Shown here one piece after another: positions 19,445 to 30,949 of a stretch of 48,865 bases of DNA (the first letter of the stretch is position 1; each line of letters begins with the position of its first letter). The stretch covers positions 1 through 48,865 of the forward strand of contig CAJIZU010000028.1 in the NCBI GenBank assembly GCA_905181925.1, written 5' to 3'. The stretch is from a gamma proteobacterium HTCC2207 (lineage in GTDB: Bacteria; Pseudomonadota; Gammaproteobacteria; Pseudomonadales; Porticoccaceae). A model generated the notes under the pieces. That model worked only from the letters and a program-made list of their open reading frames with translations. It had not been told where the DNA came from and did not search any database. The position numbers and the translations under genes are program-made.

Positions 19445-20395
19445 ATGCCCATTAGTATTGCTGACGTTATAGATGCCCACGAGCGTATCAAGCCGCATAT
19501 CCATTGCACACCAATGCTACAGAGCTCGCAACTCAACAAATTACTGGGCTGTGAGCTAGTTTTTAAAGCCGACAATATGCAAAAAGTGGGGGCTTTTAAG
19601 GCTCGCGGAGCGTGCAATGCGGTTTTTTCCATGGATCAGGATAGCCTTAGTCGAGGCGTAGTGACACATTCCTCTGGTAACCATGGTGCTGCCCTGGCAT
19701 GGGCTGCAGCTATGCGTAAAACACCCTGTACTGTAGTGATGCCTGACAATGCCCCACAAGCTAAAAAAGATGCTGTTATTAGTTATGGAGCCACTGTAGT
19801 TTTTTGTGAACCGACGATGACTGCTCGCGAAGCGACAGTCGCTACTCTTATGGAGAAGGACGGTGCTAGTCTTGTTCATCCCTATGACGATGATCTAATT
19901 ATTGCAGGTCAAGGGACCGCAGCACTGGAAACTATTACACAACTTGAACAGCCTATCGACATTCTCATGGCGCCTGTTGGGGGCGGTGGTTTACTGGGTG
20001 GTTCTGCACTGGTTATCAAGCAATCACTTGGCTTTGAATCGACACAGGTCATCGGTGCTGAACCGGAGATGGCTAATGATGCTTGGCAGGGCTTTAACTC
20101 GGGTGTCAGGGTAGCTAAGTTTGTCCCTAATACCATTGCAGATGGATTGCGCGGTACCGTCGGTATCCGTAATTTTGAGATCATAACCGAGCATGTTGAT
20201 AATATTTTATTAACCTCTGAAGCACGTATCGTAGAGGCGATGAAACTTATTTGGACCAGGCTAAAAATTATTGTTGAGCCATCAGCAGCAGTTCCAGTAG
20301 CTGCAATAATGGACCAACCTGATCAATTTCAAGGGCGGCGAATTGCGATCATACTCAGTGGCGGCAATTTAGATTTAGACCATCTGCCCTGGTGA
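19445..20395 (+). CDS. PLP-dependent threonine/serine dehydratase or serine racemase
   Basis: KADNMQKVGAFKARGACNAV (PLP Lys), SSGNHGAALAWAA, GGGGLLGG. Confidence 0.88.
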   Translation: MPISIADVIDAHERIKPHIHCTPMLQSSQLNKLLGCELVFKADNMQKVGAFKARGACNAVFSMDQDSLSRGVVTHSSGNHGAALAWAAAMRKTPCTVVMPDNAPQAKKDAVISYGATVVFCEPTMTAREATVATLMEKDGASLVHPYDDDLIIAGQGTAALETITQLEQPIDILMAPVGGGGLLGGSALVIKQSLGFESTQVIGAEPEMANDAWQGFNSGVRVAKFVPNTIADGLRGTVGIRNFEIITEHVDNILLTSEARIVEAMKLIWTRLKIIVEPSAAVPVAAIMDQPDQFQGRRIAIILSGGNLDLDHLPW

Positions 20396-20420
20396 TTGCT
20401 GGCTGTAACTAGAGGTCTAG

Positions 20421-21317
20421 ATGAATTACCGATACTTTATATGCGATGTTTTTACCGATCAACGTTTCAGTGGTAACCCACTAGCGGTTGTTCCCGAGGC
20501 CGAGGGACTTAGTGAGCGACTGATGCAACAGATCGCTCGGGAATTTAATTTTTCAGAGACGACCTTTGTTTTTCCTCCAGAACACGGTCAAACGAGAAAA
20601 GTCCGTATATTTACTCCAGTCCGCGAAATCCCCTTTGCGGGTCACCCTAATATTGGAACAGCTTTTGTACTGGCTCACGATGGTGCCCTAGGTAACATTG
20701 ATAGTGGACTGGAGGTCGTCTTTGAAGAGGCGGCAGGGTTTGTTCCGATTAGTATTAATAAACGTGATGACGGACTGATTAGTTGCGAACTCAATGCACC
20801 AGAACCACTGTGGTTAGGTAAAACTGTGTCTAAGACGGTTATTGCTAACATTCTGAATCTAGATGCGGGTGATATTCTTTGTGACACTCATGAGCCTCAA
20901 GAGGCTTCTGTGGGCTTAGCCTTTTTGTTCGTCGAAATTGCCTCACACGAGGCGATGAAAAAAGCGAAGATTAATCTAGAGGCGCTGAGTGTTTTGTCAG
21001 ATCAAGGCGTGGTTCCCCATATTCATCTGTACTTTCAAAGTCATGATGAATTTGACGTCAGAGTCAGAATGTTTGCGCCTCTTGATGGTGTTTTGGAAGA
21101 TCCCGCAACGGGAAGTGCTAACTGCGCGTTGGTAGCCTTACTCAGTCACTTTAATCCGGCTACTGAGGGTGACTTCAATTGGCGTATATCACAGGGTGCT
21201 GAGATAGGGCGGCCAAGTGTGTTAAACGGTCGAACCGAAAAGCGCGAGGGTGGCATTACCGGCGTTTGGATCGCCGGAAACACCGTTTTGGTCAGCGAAG
21301 GTATTCTTCAACTTTAG
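20421..21317 (+). CDS. PhzF family isomerase/epimerase-like protein
   Basis: [37 protein letters not shown]...[31 protein letters not shown]. Confidence 0.92.
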   Translation: MNYRYFICDVFTDQRFSGNPLAVVPEAEGLSERLMQQIAREFNFSETTFVFPPEHGQTRKVRIFTPVREIPFAGHPNIGTAFVLAHDGALGNIDSGLEVVFEEAAGFVPISINKRDDGLISCELNAPEPLWLGKTVSKTVIANILNLDAGDILCDTHEPQEASVGLAFLFVEIASHEAMKKAKINLEALSVLSDQGVVPHIHLYFQSHDEFDVRVRMFAPLDGVLEDPATGSANCALVALLSHFNPATEGDFNWRISQGAEIGRPSVLNGRTEKREGGITGVWIAGNTVLVSEGILQL

Positions 21318-21368
21318 GCATCACAGATCGGTTGAAGTTTGTGCGATTGAGCCTTAATATGATGTCCC

Positions 21369-21408
21369 GGTAACGACAGCTGTCCGAACAGCGTGAAGGA
21401 CGATTACC
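21369..21408 (+). other. Predicted hairpin in the leader of the first VOC gene
   Basis: GGTAA...TTACC enclosing GCTGT-ccga-ACAGC. Confidence 0.35.
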
Positions 21409-21452
21409 CATCAATACAACATTATTCGCCAAAACAATAATAAGGAAAAATT

Positions 21453-21833
21453 ATGTTTAGTCACGTTATGCTCGGTGCCAATGACATCGATGAAGCTAAA
21501 GTATTTTACGACGCCACCTTGGGTGCCATTGGCCACAAACCAGGAATGATTGATCCCAAAGGTCGTTGTTTATATATCGCTGATGGTAGCATTCTCCTTT
21601 TGAGCAAACCCATCGATGGCGAGTCTGCCAGCCACGGTAATGGTAGCACTATGGGATTTGCAGTAGATAGCCCAGAAGCGGCAGATGCGTGGCATGCAGC
21701 GGGGATCGCTAATGGCGGAACGGCTTGTGAAGATGCTCCTGGTGTCCGTGATGGGGGTCCAATGAGTATGTATCTAGCTTATCTGCGTGATCCTTCAGGG
21801 AATAAAATTTGCGCCATGTACCGAATGCCGTAA
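21453..21833 (+). CDS. VOC (glyoxalase/dioxygenase superfamily) protein
   Basis: FSHVMLGANDIDEAKVFYDATLGAIGHKPG...YLAYLRDPSGNKICAMYR. Confidence 0.88.
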   Translation: MFSHVMLGANDIDEAKVFYDATLGAIGHKPGMIDPKGRCLYIADGSILLLSKPIDGESASHGNGSTMGFAVDSPEAADAWHAAGIANGGTACEDAPGVRDGGPMSMYLAYLRDPSGNKICAMYRMP

Positions 21834-21862
21834 CGTTATAAAAAAGTAATATGTAAGAATGT

Positions 21863-21900
21863 ACTCTCGATCACTATAGGTAATCTATGGTGTCGAGGGT
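21863..21900 (+). other. Imperfect inverted repeat (hairpin) between two VOC genes
   Basis: ACTCTCGA(T)CACTATAG-gtaat-CTATGGTGTCGAGGGT; 16 pairs allowing two G-U and one bulge. Confidence 0.6.
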
Positions 21901-21936
21901 GCTACACTAACTCTTTTATTAACCTGCTTATTTACC

Positions 21937-22383
21937 ATGTCAAAATCAGCACAACCTCTTTTCCATTTAGCGTTTCCGGTCACTGACTTAGAGCAAGCGC
22001 GCAGTTTTTATGGCGACTTGTTGGGTTGCTCAACGGGTCGCGAATCCGATCGCTGGATTGACTTTAACTTTTTTGGTCATCAGCTCGTGGCACATTTAGT
22101 ATCACCCGAAGATCATCCAGCGGCGGCAACCAATGCCGTAGACGGCCACGCTGTGCCGGTCTCTCATTTTGGAGTGATCTTGGATTGGGATGTCTATGAA
22201 ACATTTGTAGCACGATTACAGGCTACAAAAGTCGAGTTTGTTATAGAGCCTTATCTGCGCTTTGAAGGTCGCAGGGGGGAGCAGGCTACATTATTTCTGC
22301 ATGACCCCAGCAATAACTATTTAGAGTTTAAAGCCTTCCGTGACATAGACATGTTGTTCGACAAGGATATCGATAGCTACTAG
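21937..22383 (+). CDS. VOC family protein (glyoxalase/dioxygenase superfamily)
   Basis: [47 protein letters not shown]...[15 protein letters not shown]. Confidence 0.88.
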   Translation: MSKSAQPLFHLAFPVTDLEQARSFYGDLLGCSTGRESDRWIDFNFFGHQLVAHLVSPEDHPAAATNAVDGHAVPVSHFGVILDWDVYETFVARLQATKVEFVIEPYLRFEGRRGEQATLFLHDPSNNYLEFKAFRDIDMLFDKDIDSY

Positions 22384-22393
22384 ATAGTATTAG

Positions 22394-23107
22394 TTAACTA
22401 ATGTGCCCCGTTGTACGCACTCTTTTTGCCCCTTTGATTACTTTTTCGCGCTCAGCATCTGCTCGGTTTTTAGCGATATTGTCGAACATGTTTTTTAACG
22501 CAATGAGTAAGCCTGTGACTAAAAATGCGCCGGGTGGCAAAACAAACACCAAAAAACTGTAGTTCTCACCAAATGGCTGGATAAGCCAGTTGGTTGCGAT
22601 GGTACCGAACAACAGATTCATGTCGACGAATAAGGTGCCTTGCCCAAGTAACTCTCGGGTGGCCCCTAAAACAACCAGCACAAGCAAAAACCCAAAGCCC
22701 ATCATCAAACCATCTAGGGCCGCTAAGCCGACTGGATTTTTACTAGCAAAAGCTTCGGCGCGGCCCAGAATGGCACAATTGGTGACGATCAAGGGAACGA
22801 AAATACCGAGTATCTGATACAGCTCATAGGTATAGGCTTTCATCAGCATTTCAGTACAGGTAACGAATGACGCAATAATCATAACGAATACTGGTAGCCG
22901 CACGGCATCACCAACATGGTTACGAATAAGAGAGACGATGGTATTGGAACCCACGAGCACTAGTAGTGTTGCCAGGCCTAATCCAAGGGCGTTGGCGACC
23001 GTAGAGGTGACTGCCAGCAGTGGGCAAAGTCCAAGTAGCTGCACCAGTGCGGGGTTGTTGCGCCATACACCGTTAGCGGTGATCTCTTTAACAGTTGATT
23101 GAGTCAT
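22394..23107 (-). CDS. rnfE: Electron transport complex subunit RnfE/RsxE
   Basis: [36 protein letters not shown]; position in rnfABCDGE. Confidence 0.96.
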   Translation of the reverse strand: MTQSTVKEITANGVWRNNPALVQLLGLCPLLAVTSTVANALGLGLATLLVLVGSNTIVSLIRNHVGDAVRLPVFVMIIASFVTCTEMLMKAYTYELYQILGIFVPLIVTNCAILGRAEAFASKNPVGLAALDGLMMGFGFLLVLVVLGATRELLGQGTLFVDMNLLFGTIATNWLIQPFGENYSFLVFVLPPGAFLVTGLLIALKNMFDNIAKNRADAEREKVIKGAKRVRTTGHIS

Positions 23108-23754
23108 TTTAAACTCTGTATTTCAGAAGATTGATCTAACGCTAACAGTCTCGACTTGTCTTGTTCAAAGTATTTAAGTGTGTTGACCAGCTGATTGATG
23201 ACGGCTCTGGGTGTAATCGTTGCACCAGTGAACTGATCAAACGCGCCGCCATTTTTTTTAACCGCCCAAGCAGATGTCGGGGTATTTTTAAGAGAATGGC
23301 CATTAAAGTCCAGAATCCAATTACTCTTACGTAACTCAATTTTATCACCTAAACCTGGGGTTTCACGATGGTCAACGACCCTCACCCCAGCGATGCTTCC
23401 ATCAACATTCACACCGACAATCATTGCAATATTACCGCTATATCCATCAGGGCTAACGGTAGGGATAATCGCCGCTATGGGGGTATTGTTGCTGCGAGCG
23501 ATATAGATATCACCACCCTCATCGAGACCAAGTAGTGACCAGAATTGCTCGGGAATGGGTCTAGTGTCGAGTAAAAGATCATTGTCGTGCCGATTTGGAG
23601 GCACTATTTCAAGCAGAGCCTTTTGAGCGGCGACTCTTTCAGCATGGGCAATGCGGTCAGCGGTGAGGTTATTGATCGATGACAGTAATAATGCGGTTAT
23701 TAAGGCAAATAATGCTAGTGCAACAGCATTTTGACGGACCGACTGTAAGATCAT
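23104..23754 (-). CDS. rnfG: Electron transport complex subunit RnfG/RsxG
   Basis: [30 protein letters not shown] attachment-type motif [13 protein letters not shown]. Confidence 0.95.
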   Translation of the reverse strand: MILQSVRQNAVALALFALITALLLSSINNLTADRIAHAERVAAQKALLEIVPPNRHDNDLLLDTRPIPEQFWSLLGLDEGGDIYIARSNNTPIAAIIPTVSPDGYSGNIAMIVGVNVDGSIAGVRVVDHRETPGLGDKIELRKSNWILDFNGHSLKNTPTSAWAVKKNGGAFDQFTGATITPRAVINQLVNTLKYFEQDKSRLLALDQSSEIQSLK

Positions 23755-24818
23755 TCGCTCTTCTCCTTTGCTGTAGCGCGTCGGCTTTTATCATGGCCAT
23801 AGGTTCTGGGTACGGTGTAATTATCAATAAAGGGTGCAGCAAAATTACCCAGTAGCACTGCAAATGCAACAGCATCGGGATAGCTTCCCCAGGCCCGAAT
23901 AACATAAACAAGCAGGCCGATTAAAGCGCCATAGATCAGACGACCACGGTTGCTAACGGTGGAGGAAACTGGATCAGTGACGATAAAAAAGGCGCCTAGC
24001 ATAGAGGCACCACTAAACAGATGCATAATGGGCGATCCTGGACTGTTTGAACTACCACCATCCCAGAATAGCATTGACATTAACGCCAACGTCCCGAGCA
24101 TTGCCATGGGGCCATGCCAGGTAAAAACACGTGCTTTTAGCAAGGCTAGACCACCGATTAAAAACGCCACATTAGCCCATTCCCAGCCAACTCCAGCAAA
24201 GCTGGCGCGGCTAAATAGCGTATTATTCTGATAGATTTGCTCAACCAGTAACCCATCATTATGCTTGAATAGGTCCAGTGGTGTGGCTCCCGTTACGCCG
24301 TCCACTGGGCTATTGTCAGTGAACACAATAGCCAATGACTCCAATAGTCCTGGATGGCTAATGTCGGCGGCAAGTAAAGAGATGGGCGTAACCCAAGTTG
24401 TCATCTCTATGGGGAACGAAATTAAGGCGACAACATAGCCGACCATTGCCGGATTAAAAGGGTTAGACCCTAGTCCACCGTATAGCTGCTTTGCGATGAC
24501 AATTGAAAAGACGGTCGCTACAACGACTAGCCACCATGGTGCTAGAGGTGGCAATGCAAGCGCTAAAAGCACTGCGGTGACCACTGCGCTGTAATCACGC
24601 AGATAAAAGTCGATCGGTCGGTTGCGCAGTTTAAGAACTAACGCCTCAGCAGAAATGGCTGAAAGAGTCGCTATTAATAGATTAATTAATAGACCCCACC
24701 CAAATTGATACGTTAGTACTAAGAAGCCCGGTAAGGTCGCTAAAACAACCAACTGCATAATCTCACCCGTTTTTTGACGAGCATGACCATGAGGTGAGCT
24801 TACTTGCTTAAAGACCAT
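23751..24818 (-). CDS. rnfD: Electron transport complex subunit RnfD/RsxD
   Basis: GLGSNPFNPAMVGYV; DGVTGATPLD; polytopic membrane protein. Confidence 0.95.
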   Translation of the reverse strand: MVFKQVSSPHGHARQKTGEIMQLVVLATLPGFLVLTYQFGWGLLINLLIATLSAISAEALVLKLRNRPIDFYLRDYSAVVTAVLLALALPPLAPWWLVVVATVFSIVIAKQLYGGLGSNPFNPAMVGYVVALISFPIEMTTWVTPISLLAADISHPGLLESLAIVFTDNSPVDGVTGATPLDLFKHNDGLLVEQIYQNNTLFSRASFAGVGWEWANVAFLIGGLALLKARVFTWHGPMAMLGTLALMSMLFWDGGSSNSPGSPIMHLFSGASMLGAFFIVTDPVSSTVSNRGRLIYGALIGLLVYVIRAWGSYPDAVAFAVLLGNFAAPFIDNYTVPRTYGHDKSRRATAKEKSE

Positions 24819-26551
24819 CAGTGACTTACCTCGGTCAGACGCTGTGTAGTTTGCTCAACTTTGCGCCGCGCAGCTTCAACGCTGGCCAATTGCTGCGCTT
24901 GTTGATGTGCACTCCCTTTGTTGGTAACTTGAACCAGCCGCTGTTGAGCTTCTTCCAAGCGCATTTGTGCCGCCAGCAATGTGCGTTGCAATTTAGCTTT
25001 TTGTTGCTCCGGTGATGCCTGTTTGGTAATTCCGCGTAGTTGCGCGGCTTTTATGATATCGGCAGCGGATGACCCAGTTGATTGTGTTGTAGATGGGGAC
25101 ATTTTTTTAGCTTGCTCAGTATTTAGTCGGCGGGCTTCGCGTTTAGATTCTCGAGCAATATCTGCTTTTTCGAGCCTGACTTGCCTAAATTCAAAGCGTT
25201 CACGAGAGATCGCGGCAGTTGCCTTGGTAGCAAGAGCATTAGTGATATCACCTTTACTGCTCCGGTAATACTGTACTAATGGGATGTTGCTAGGGCAGAC
25301 ATAGGAGCAGGCACCGCACTCGATACAATCAAAAAGGTTATGAGATTGTAGGCGCTCATGATCCTTCGCTCGGGAGTACCAATAGAGTTGTTGAGGCAGT
25401 AATGATGCTGGACAGGCCTCCGAGCAAAGGCCGCAGCGAATGCATGGTTGTGGAGGTTCGTCATCAGGTATTTCCGTATGACTTGGTGCCAGAATACACG
25501 TGCTAGTCTTGATCAGGGGTACTTCGCTAGAAGCTAGGCTGAAACCCATCATTGGGCCACCCATGATGAGCCTGCTACACAGAGCTTGGTCAAAATTGTT
25601 ATGTTGAAGGAGGTGGCTTACCGGCGTACCGATTAAAATCTCATAATTGCGATTAACACCGCAAGCCTCACCGGCGAGGGTAGTGATTCGTGAGATAAGT
25701 GGCTCACCATCGATCACCGCACGCTTGATGGCAAACGCAGTGCCGCTGTTTAGGCAGACCATGCCAAGGTCAGCCGGTAATTGCCCACTGGGGACCTCTT
25801 TACCGGTGAGAATATAGATCAGTTGTTTTTCGCCGCCAGAGGGGTACTTGGTCGGAAAATACACCACCTCAATACCAGTGCCTTGGCAGTGCTGATTAAG
25901 CGCGGCAATAGCTTCGGGTTTATTATTTTCAATACCAATTAAAATCGTCTTTGGCTTACCCAGTAGATGACTAACGATGTCGATACCTTGAATAATCTGA
26001 TCAGCACGCTCGCAGATGAGTATATCGTCAGCGGTAATATAAGGTTCACATTCAGTTGCGTTAATAATCAATGTATCTATGGGCTTTTTTGTTCCGCTAT
26101 CGAGCTTGATTGCCGATGGAAAGCCAGCGCCGCCGAGGCCTGCAATGCCTGCATCGGCGATTAGGTCGCGGAGTTGCATAGCACTTGCCTGCTGATAGTT
26201 TGGATAGCTTACACGCTCTATCCAGCGATCTTCACCGTCACAGGTAATCTCTATGCAGGCCGCCGACATCCCCGATGGATGAGCTACGGACCGCTCTTCA
26301 ATAGCCGTTATCCAGCCAGAGCTAGGCGCGTGAACGGCTGCACTAATGCCAGCGCTAGCAGAAGCCAGTTTTTGCCCTTTGAGAACTTTTTCACCCACTA
26401 CAACACAAGTTTTTGCCGCGGTACCGGCATGTTGTGTAAGCGGTAATATAAGCTTTTCAGGTAGAGGCAAGTGACCTATATTTTTGGTGAGCGATTGCTC
26501 TTTATTGTCTGGCGGATGAACGCCGCCGGGCGTATTCCATATCTGTCTCAT
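24818..26551 (-). CDS. rnfC: Electron transport complex subunit RnfC/RsxC
   Basis: [12 protein letters not shown]; two 4Fe-4S motifs ([24 protein letters not shown]); Ala/Gln-rich C-terminus. Confidence 0.96.
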   Translation of the reverse strand: MRQIWNTPGGVHPPDNKEQSLTKNIGHLPLPEKLILPLTQHAGTAAKTCVVVGEKVLKGQKLASASAGISAAVHAPSSGWITAIEERSVAHPSGMSAACIEITCDGEDRWIERVSYPNYQQASAMQLRDLIADAGIAGLGGAGFPSAIKLDSGTKKPIDTLIINATECEPYITADDILICERADQIIQGIDIVSHLLGKPKTILIGIENNKPEAIAALNQHCQGTGIEVVYFPTKYPSGGEKQLIYILTGKEVPSGQLPADLGMVCLNSGTAFAIKRAVIDGEPLISRITTLAGEACGVNRNYEILIGTPVSHLLQHNNFDQALCSRLIMGGPMMGFSLASSEVPLIKTSTCILAPSHTEIPDDEPPQPCIRCGLCSEACPASLLPQQLYWYSRAKDHERLQSHNLFDCIECGACSYVCPSNIPLVQYYRSSKGDITNALATKATAAISRERFEFRQVRLEKADIARESKREARRLNTEQAKKMSPSTTQSTGSSAADIIKAAQLRGITKQASPEQQKAKLQRTLLAAQMRLEEAQQRLVQVTNKGSAHQQAQQLASVEAARRKVEQTTQRLTEVSH

Positions 26552-27156
26552 GCGGCGTCCTCATGCATTCCGGAGGCCGTTGTGGCGATTAAATCAGCAG
26601 AATGTTCAGGTGCAGACCATTGCCATTGATGAATGTTTTCTACAATCGGTAGCATGTCGATGCAATCTACAGGGCATGGTTCAACACAGAGGTCACAACC
26701 AGTGCACTCATCTGCAATGACTGTATGCATTAGCTTTGCGGCGCCTAATATGGCATCGACAGGACAGGCTTGAATGCACTTGGTACAGCCGATACATTCG
26801 TCTTCTCGAATGTAAGCAATGGTTCTGATTTCTTCTTCACCATGCTCCTCATCTAGACTCGGTGCTGAGATATCCAATAAATTGGCGATAGCATTAATCG
26901 TTGATTGGCCTCCGGGGGGACATTTGTTAATGGCATCTCCATCAGCGATAGATTGAGCATAGGGACGGCATCCTGGAAAGCCACATTGGCCACACTGTGT
27001 TTGAGGTAACAGCTCATCAAGTTGCTGAACAATAGGATCGCTGCCGACTTTGAATTTCTCTGCAGCGTAGCCTAGCAAACCGCCGAATAGAGTCCCCAGT
27101 CCAACTAGTGCTAGGAGGGCGGCGAGCATAGTATTGTCAGTCAGTAATGACATCAT
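26548..27156 (-). CDS. rnfB: Electron transport complex subunit RnfB/RsxB
   Basis: [48 protein letters not shown]. Confidence 0.97.
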   Translation of the reverse strand: MMSLLTDNTMLAALLALVGLGTLFGGLLGYAAEKFKVGSDPIVQQLDELLPQTQCGQCGFPGCRPYAQSIADGDAINKCPPGGQSTINAIANLLDISAPSLDEEHGEEEIRTIAYIREDECIGCTKCIQACPVDAILGAAKLMHTVIADECTGCDLCVEPCPVDCIDMLPIVENIHQWQWSAPEHSADLIATTASGMHEDAA

Positions 27157-27732
27157 TTAAACAAGCCCACTAAAACCCATGAACGCCAATGACATTAAGC
27201 CAGCGGTAATCATGGCAATCGCAGCCCCCTCAAAGGGTTGCGGAATATCAGCAGCGGCTAATCGCTCACGCATCGCTGAAAAGAAAATTAGTACAAGAGA
27301 AAAACCAGCGCCGGCACCAAAGCCATAAAGGGATGACTGCAAAAAGTTGAGATCTTTATTAGCATTTTGTAGTGCTACGCCCAAGACCGCGCAGTTGGTT
27401 GTTATTAGAGGTAGGAATACGCCCAACACGCGGTACAGAAGAGGACTGGTTTTTTCAATAAACATCTTAGTGAATTGCACGACCGCAGCAATCACCAAAA
27501 TAAAAGCGATGGTACGCAGATACATTAAGCCCAATGGCATCAATATCAACTCATTGACGATATAGCTGACCATTGCGGTAAGCGTCAGTACAAAGGTGGT
27601 TGCAGCCGACATACCAATGGCAGATTCAAGCTTTTTCGATACACCCATGAACGGGCACAGTCCAAGGAACTGCACTAGAACGTAGTTGTTGATCAGAATA
27701 GAGCTGACCAGAATGACGGCGAATTCTTGCAT
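27157..27732 (-). CDS. rnfA: Electron transport complex subunit RnfA/RsxA
   Basis: [35 protein letters not shown]. Confidence 0.97.
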   Translation of the reverse strand: MQEFAVILVSSILINNYVLVQFLGLCPFMGVSKKLESAIGMSAATTFVLTLTAMVSYIVNELILMPLGLMYLRTIAFILVIAAVVQFTKMFIEKTSPLLYRVLGVFLPLITTNCAVLGVALQNANKDLNFLQSSLYGFGAGAGFSLVLIFFSAMRERLAAADIPQPFEGAAIAMITAGLMSLAFMGFSGLV

Positions 27733-27874
27733 GCTCTTATTATAGTGCCTGTTGTCGATCTTTATTATTTTGGAATAGATCGATGCTATTCAACTTATAT
27801 CACTCGATAGCGAGCCTTTCGTTATTCATAGGTCGGCCAAAAGTACAAGTCACTCCTAGTAAGTTCATGGACTC

Positions 27875-29896
27875 TTAGGTTACTCGCTGACCAGGCTGAG
27901 CGCCGCTATCAGGCTCTAATAGGTAGATACCTTTTTTATCTGCTGCGGCTAGCACCATGCCTTCAGACATTCCAAAGCGCATTTTGCGTGGCGCTAAGTT
28001 GGCAACCATAACGGTGAGTCGCCCTTCTAAAGACTGCGGATCATAGGATGATTTGATGCCGGAAAAAACTTGGCGTGTCTCACCACCAATATCCAAGGTC
28101 AATTGCAGTAATTTGTCTGCGCCCTCAACATGCTCGGCCTTAACAATTAGTGCAACGCGTAAGTCTACTTTAATAAAATCATCAAAACTAATCTCATCAG
28201 CCAAGGGTTCATCGGCCAAGGGACCACTAATTATGGGTTCAATAGCTTTGGGGAGATCCTGTTTACTAGCTTCAACCATAGCATCAACTCTCTCTTTTTC
28301 AATACGCTGCATGAGTGGCGTAAATGGATTTATTTGATGCTTAACCAGAGGCTGATTAACACTTTCCCAGGTCAAACTGTCATTCAAAAAAGTCTCTCCA
28401 GCCTCTGCCATAGAGGGCAACACTGGCTTAAGGTAAGTCAGTATCACTCTGAACATGTTGATGCCTAGAGAGCAGATGTCCTGAACTTTTTGTTGTTGGT
28501 CCGGATCTTTATTGAGTTTCCAAGGTTCTTTGGCAGCGATATATTCATTAGCTAAATCAGCCAATGCCATAATTTCACGAATAGCCTTACTGAAATCGCG
28601 ATTCTCATAGTGGTTGGCAATGCTGTCTTTTGCGCCACTAACCTGATTCCATAGTGCTTGATTTTCAATAGTCGATGAAAGAATGCCATTATTACCATTA
28701 GTCAGAAACTTGGCGCAGCGGCTGGCGATGTTAACAACTTTACCCACCAAGTCACTGTTGACCTTCTGAATAAAGTCTTCCAAATTAAGATCAATGTCTT
28801 CTACCGACCCAGAAAGTTTAGAGGCGTAGTAATAGCGTAAATACTCTGGATTCAGATGATCCAAGTAACAGCGTGCATTAATAAACGTGCCTCTGGACTT
28901 GGACATCTTTTTACCATTTACGGTGACAAAACCATGCACACAAACCTTTGTGGGGGTGCGATAATTAGCACTCTTGAGCATTGCGGGCCAAAACAATGCA
29001 TGGAAGTTAACAATATCTTTACCAATGAAGTGATAGAGCTCGGTGGAACTATCTTTTTCCCAAAAATGGTCAAAATCTATGGCTTCGCGCTCGCAAAGAT
29101 TTTTAAAGCTCGCCATGTAGCCAATAGGAGCATCCAACCAAACATAAAAATACTTGCCCGGCGCATCAGGGATTTCAAACCCAAAATAAGGCGCATCACG
29201 GCTGATGTCCCACTCCTGCAGGCCACTGTCTAACCACTCACCCAGCTTATTCGCCACTTCTTTTTGGATCGCGCCACTATTGACCCATTGCTTTAGAAAG
29301 TCGGTAAATTCAGGTAATTTAAAGAAGTAATGGACAGATTCTTTTTCAATTGGGGTAGCACCAGATATAACCGACACAGGATTGATGAGATCAACGGGTG
29401 AGTAAGTTGCTCCACAGACTTCGCAATTATCACCATACTGATCATCAGTTTTACATTTTGGGCAGGTACCTTTTACGTAGCGATCGGCCAAAAATAGCTT
29501 CTTTTCTGGATCAAATGCCTGAGTAATAGAACGTTTTGCAATATGATCATTGGCTTTCAATCGATTGTAGATTAATTCTGAAAAAACTCTATTTTCTTCT
29601 GAGTGAGTAGAGTGGTAGTTATCAACGCCTATTAAAAAATCTTTAAAGTCGGCTTCGTGAATAGTGCGCATGTCGGCGATGTGCTGTTCTGCAGAGATAC
29701 CTTTTTCATCTGCCTTGAGCATTATGGCTGTGCCATGAGCATCGTCCGCAGAAACGTAGTAACATTCGTGACCGCGCATTTTTTGAAAACGAACCCACAC
29801 GTCAGTTTGGGTATACTCTAAGATATGGCCCAGGTGCAGCGCTGCATTGGCATAGGGTAGGGCGTTAGTAACCAGAATTTGACGTTTTGACGACAT
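27875..29896 (-). CDS. metG: Methionine-tRNA ligase
   Basis: [42 protein letters not shown]-terminal tRNA-binding domain. Confidence 0.98.
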   Translation of the reverse strand: MSSKRQILVTNALPYANAALHLGHILEYTQTDVWVRFQKMRGHECYYVSADDAHGTAIMLKADEKGISAEQHIADMRTIHEADFKDFLIGVDNYHSTHSEENRVFSELIYNRLKANDHIAKRSITQAFDPEKKLFLADRYVKGTCPKCKTDDQYGDNCEVCGATYSPVDLINPVSVISGATPIEKESVHYFFKLPEFTDFLKQWVNSGAIQKEVANKLGEWLDSGLQEWDISRDAPYFGFEIPDAPGKYFYVWLDAPIGYMASFKNLCEREAIDFDHFWEKDSSTELYHFIGKDIVNFHALFWPAMLKSANYRTPTKVCVHGFVTVNGKKMSKSRGTFINARCYLDHLNPEYLRYYYASKLSGSVEDIDLNLEDFIQKVNSDLVGKVVNIASRCAKFLTNGNNGILSSTIENQALWNQVSGAKDSIANHYENRDFSKAIREIMALADLANEYIAAKEPWKLNKDPDQQQKVQDICSLGINMFRVILTYLKPVLPSMAEAGETFLNDSLTWESVNQPLVKHQINPFTPLMQRIEKERVDAMVEASKQDLPKAIEPIISGPLADEPLADEISFDDFIKVDLRVALIVKAEHVEGADKLLQLTLDIGGETRQVFSGIKSSYDPQSLEGRLTVMVANLAPRKMRFGMSEGMVLAAADKKGIYLLEPDSGAQPGQRVT

Positions 29897-30029
29897 GGTA
29901 GGGATCTTTTAGTCTTTATTATAAAGACGCGAGTATAGCGATTTTATGGTAACTTTTCATCGGCTATTCAGTTCGCTAGCGTCAGTTTAGCGAGTTATTC
30001 AAAAACAGTAATAAGTTGGAGTATTTTTT

Positions 30030-30833
30030 GTGTTGACCCAAGTTAAAAATATTATTGCAGTTGCTTCTGGTAAGGGTGGTGTGGGTAAATCAACCACCGC
30101 GGTTAATTTAGCTCTGGCCTTACAGCAGGCTGGTCAGAAAGTAGGTCTTCTTGATGCCGATATTTATGGGCCCAGTATTGCCATGATGTTGGGTGTCGAG
30201 GAAAATACTCGGCCTCAGGCAGTCGATGAAAAATATTTCAAACCCATACAGGCGCATGGGTTGTCGACGATGTCGATGGCTTATTTAGTGACAGATAAAA
30301 CACCTATGGCATGGCGCGGACCAATGGCTGCTGGCGCATTACAGCAGTTACTGCAACAAACTGCATGGGGTGAGCTAGATGTGTTGGTTGTGGATATGCC
30401 GCCGGGTACTGGCGATATTCAGCTTACACTCGCGCAAAAGGCCGAGGTGGCTGGAGCAATTATCGTCACAACACCTCAGGATATTGCTCTGCTTGATGCG
30501 CAAAAGGGCATCGAGATGTTTTTAAAGGTGAATATTCCGGTGTTGGGTATTGTTGAGAATATGGCAGTTCATATCTGTAGCCAGTGTGGACACGGCGAAC
30601 ATATTTTCGGCGACGGCGGTGGGGCTAGAGTTGCTGATGAGTATGGCACTAAATTATTAGGTAGTCTGCCGTTAGAATTAGTCATTAGGCAGCAGGGTGA
30701 CCTTGGTATACCTGCAGTGGAGGCGCATAAAGATAGTGTGATTGCGCAGCAATATCGAGATATTGCCAACTCGGTCCTCGTTGAGTTAGCCGCTATGGAT
30801 AGCGATGAAGGGCCAGAGATTGTCTTTGAATAA
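30030..30833 (+). CDS. apbC: Iron-sulfur cluster carrier protein ApbC/Mrp, without N-terminal MIP18-like domain
   Basis: IIAVASGKGGVGKSTTAVNLALAL; DADIYGPSIAMMLG; DMPPGTGDIQLTL; ENMAVHICSQCGHGEHIFG. Confidence 0.93.
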   Translation: MLTQVKNIIAVASGKGGVGKSTTAVNLALALQQAGQKVGLLDADIYGPSIAMMLGVEENTRPQAVDEKYFKPIQAHGLSTMSMAYLVTDKTPMAWRGPMAAGALQQLLQQTAWGELDVLVVDMPPGTGDIQLTLAQKAEVAGAIIVTTPQDIALLDAQKGIEMFLKVNIPVLGIVENMAVHICSQCGHGEHIFGDGGGARVADEYGTKLLGSLPLELVIRQQGDLGIPAVEAHKDSVIAQQYRDIANSVLVELAAMDSDEGPEIVFE

Positions 30834-30949
30834 TTGCACTTAAGTATTAAGACTGGTCTTGCTGAAAGACTGTAAATGCGTATCATACCGGCTATATTCT
30901 TAAGTCGGTGCGATCTGCACCTGATGGACCAACCGAGAGACATTAATTC

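Noticed and set aside
24981-25268. Cys/Ser-rich ORF opposite rnfC
   Set aside because: Shadow ORF of the Ala/Gln-rich RnfC tail
25081-26551. RnfC Ala/Gln-rich tail as a novel low-complexity repeat protein
   Set aside because: Such C-terminal extensions are a known feature of RnfC/RsxC in Gammaproteobacteria
22394-27732. rnf cluster as a novel redox system
   Set aside because: Complete, canonical rnfABCDGE order; nothing unusual apart from no adjacent rnfH or nth
28856-29233. 125-aa + strand ORF inside metG
   Set aside because: Antisense to conserved metG; no independent evidence of coding
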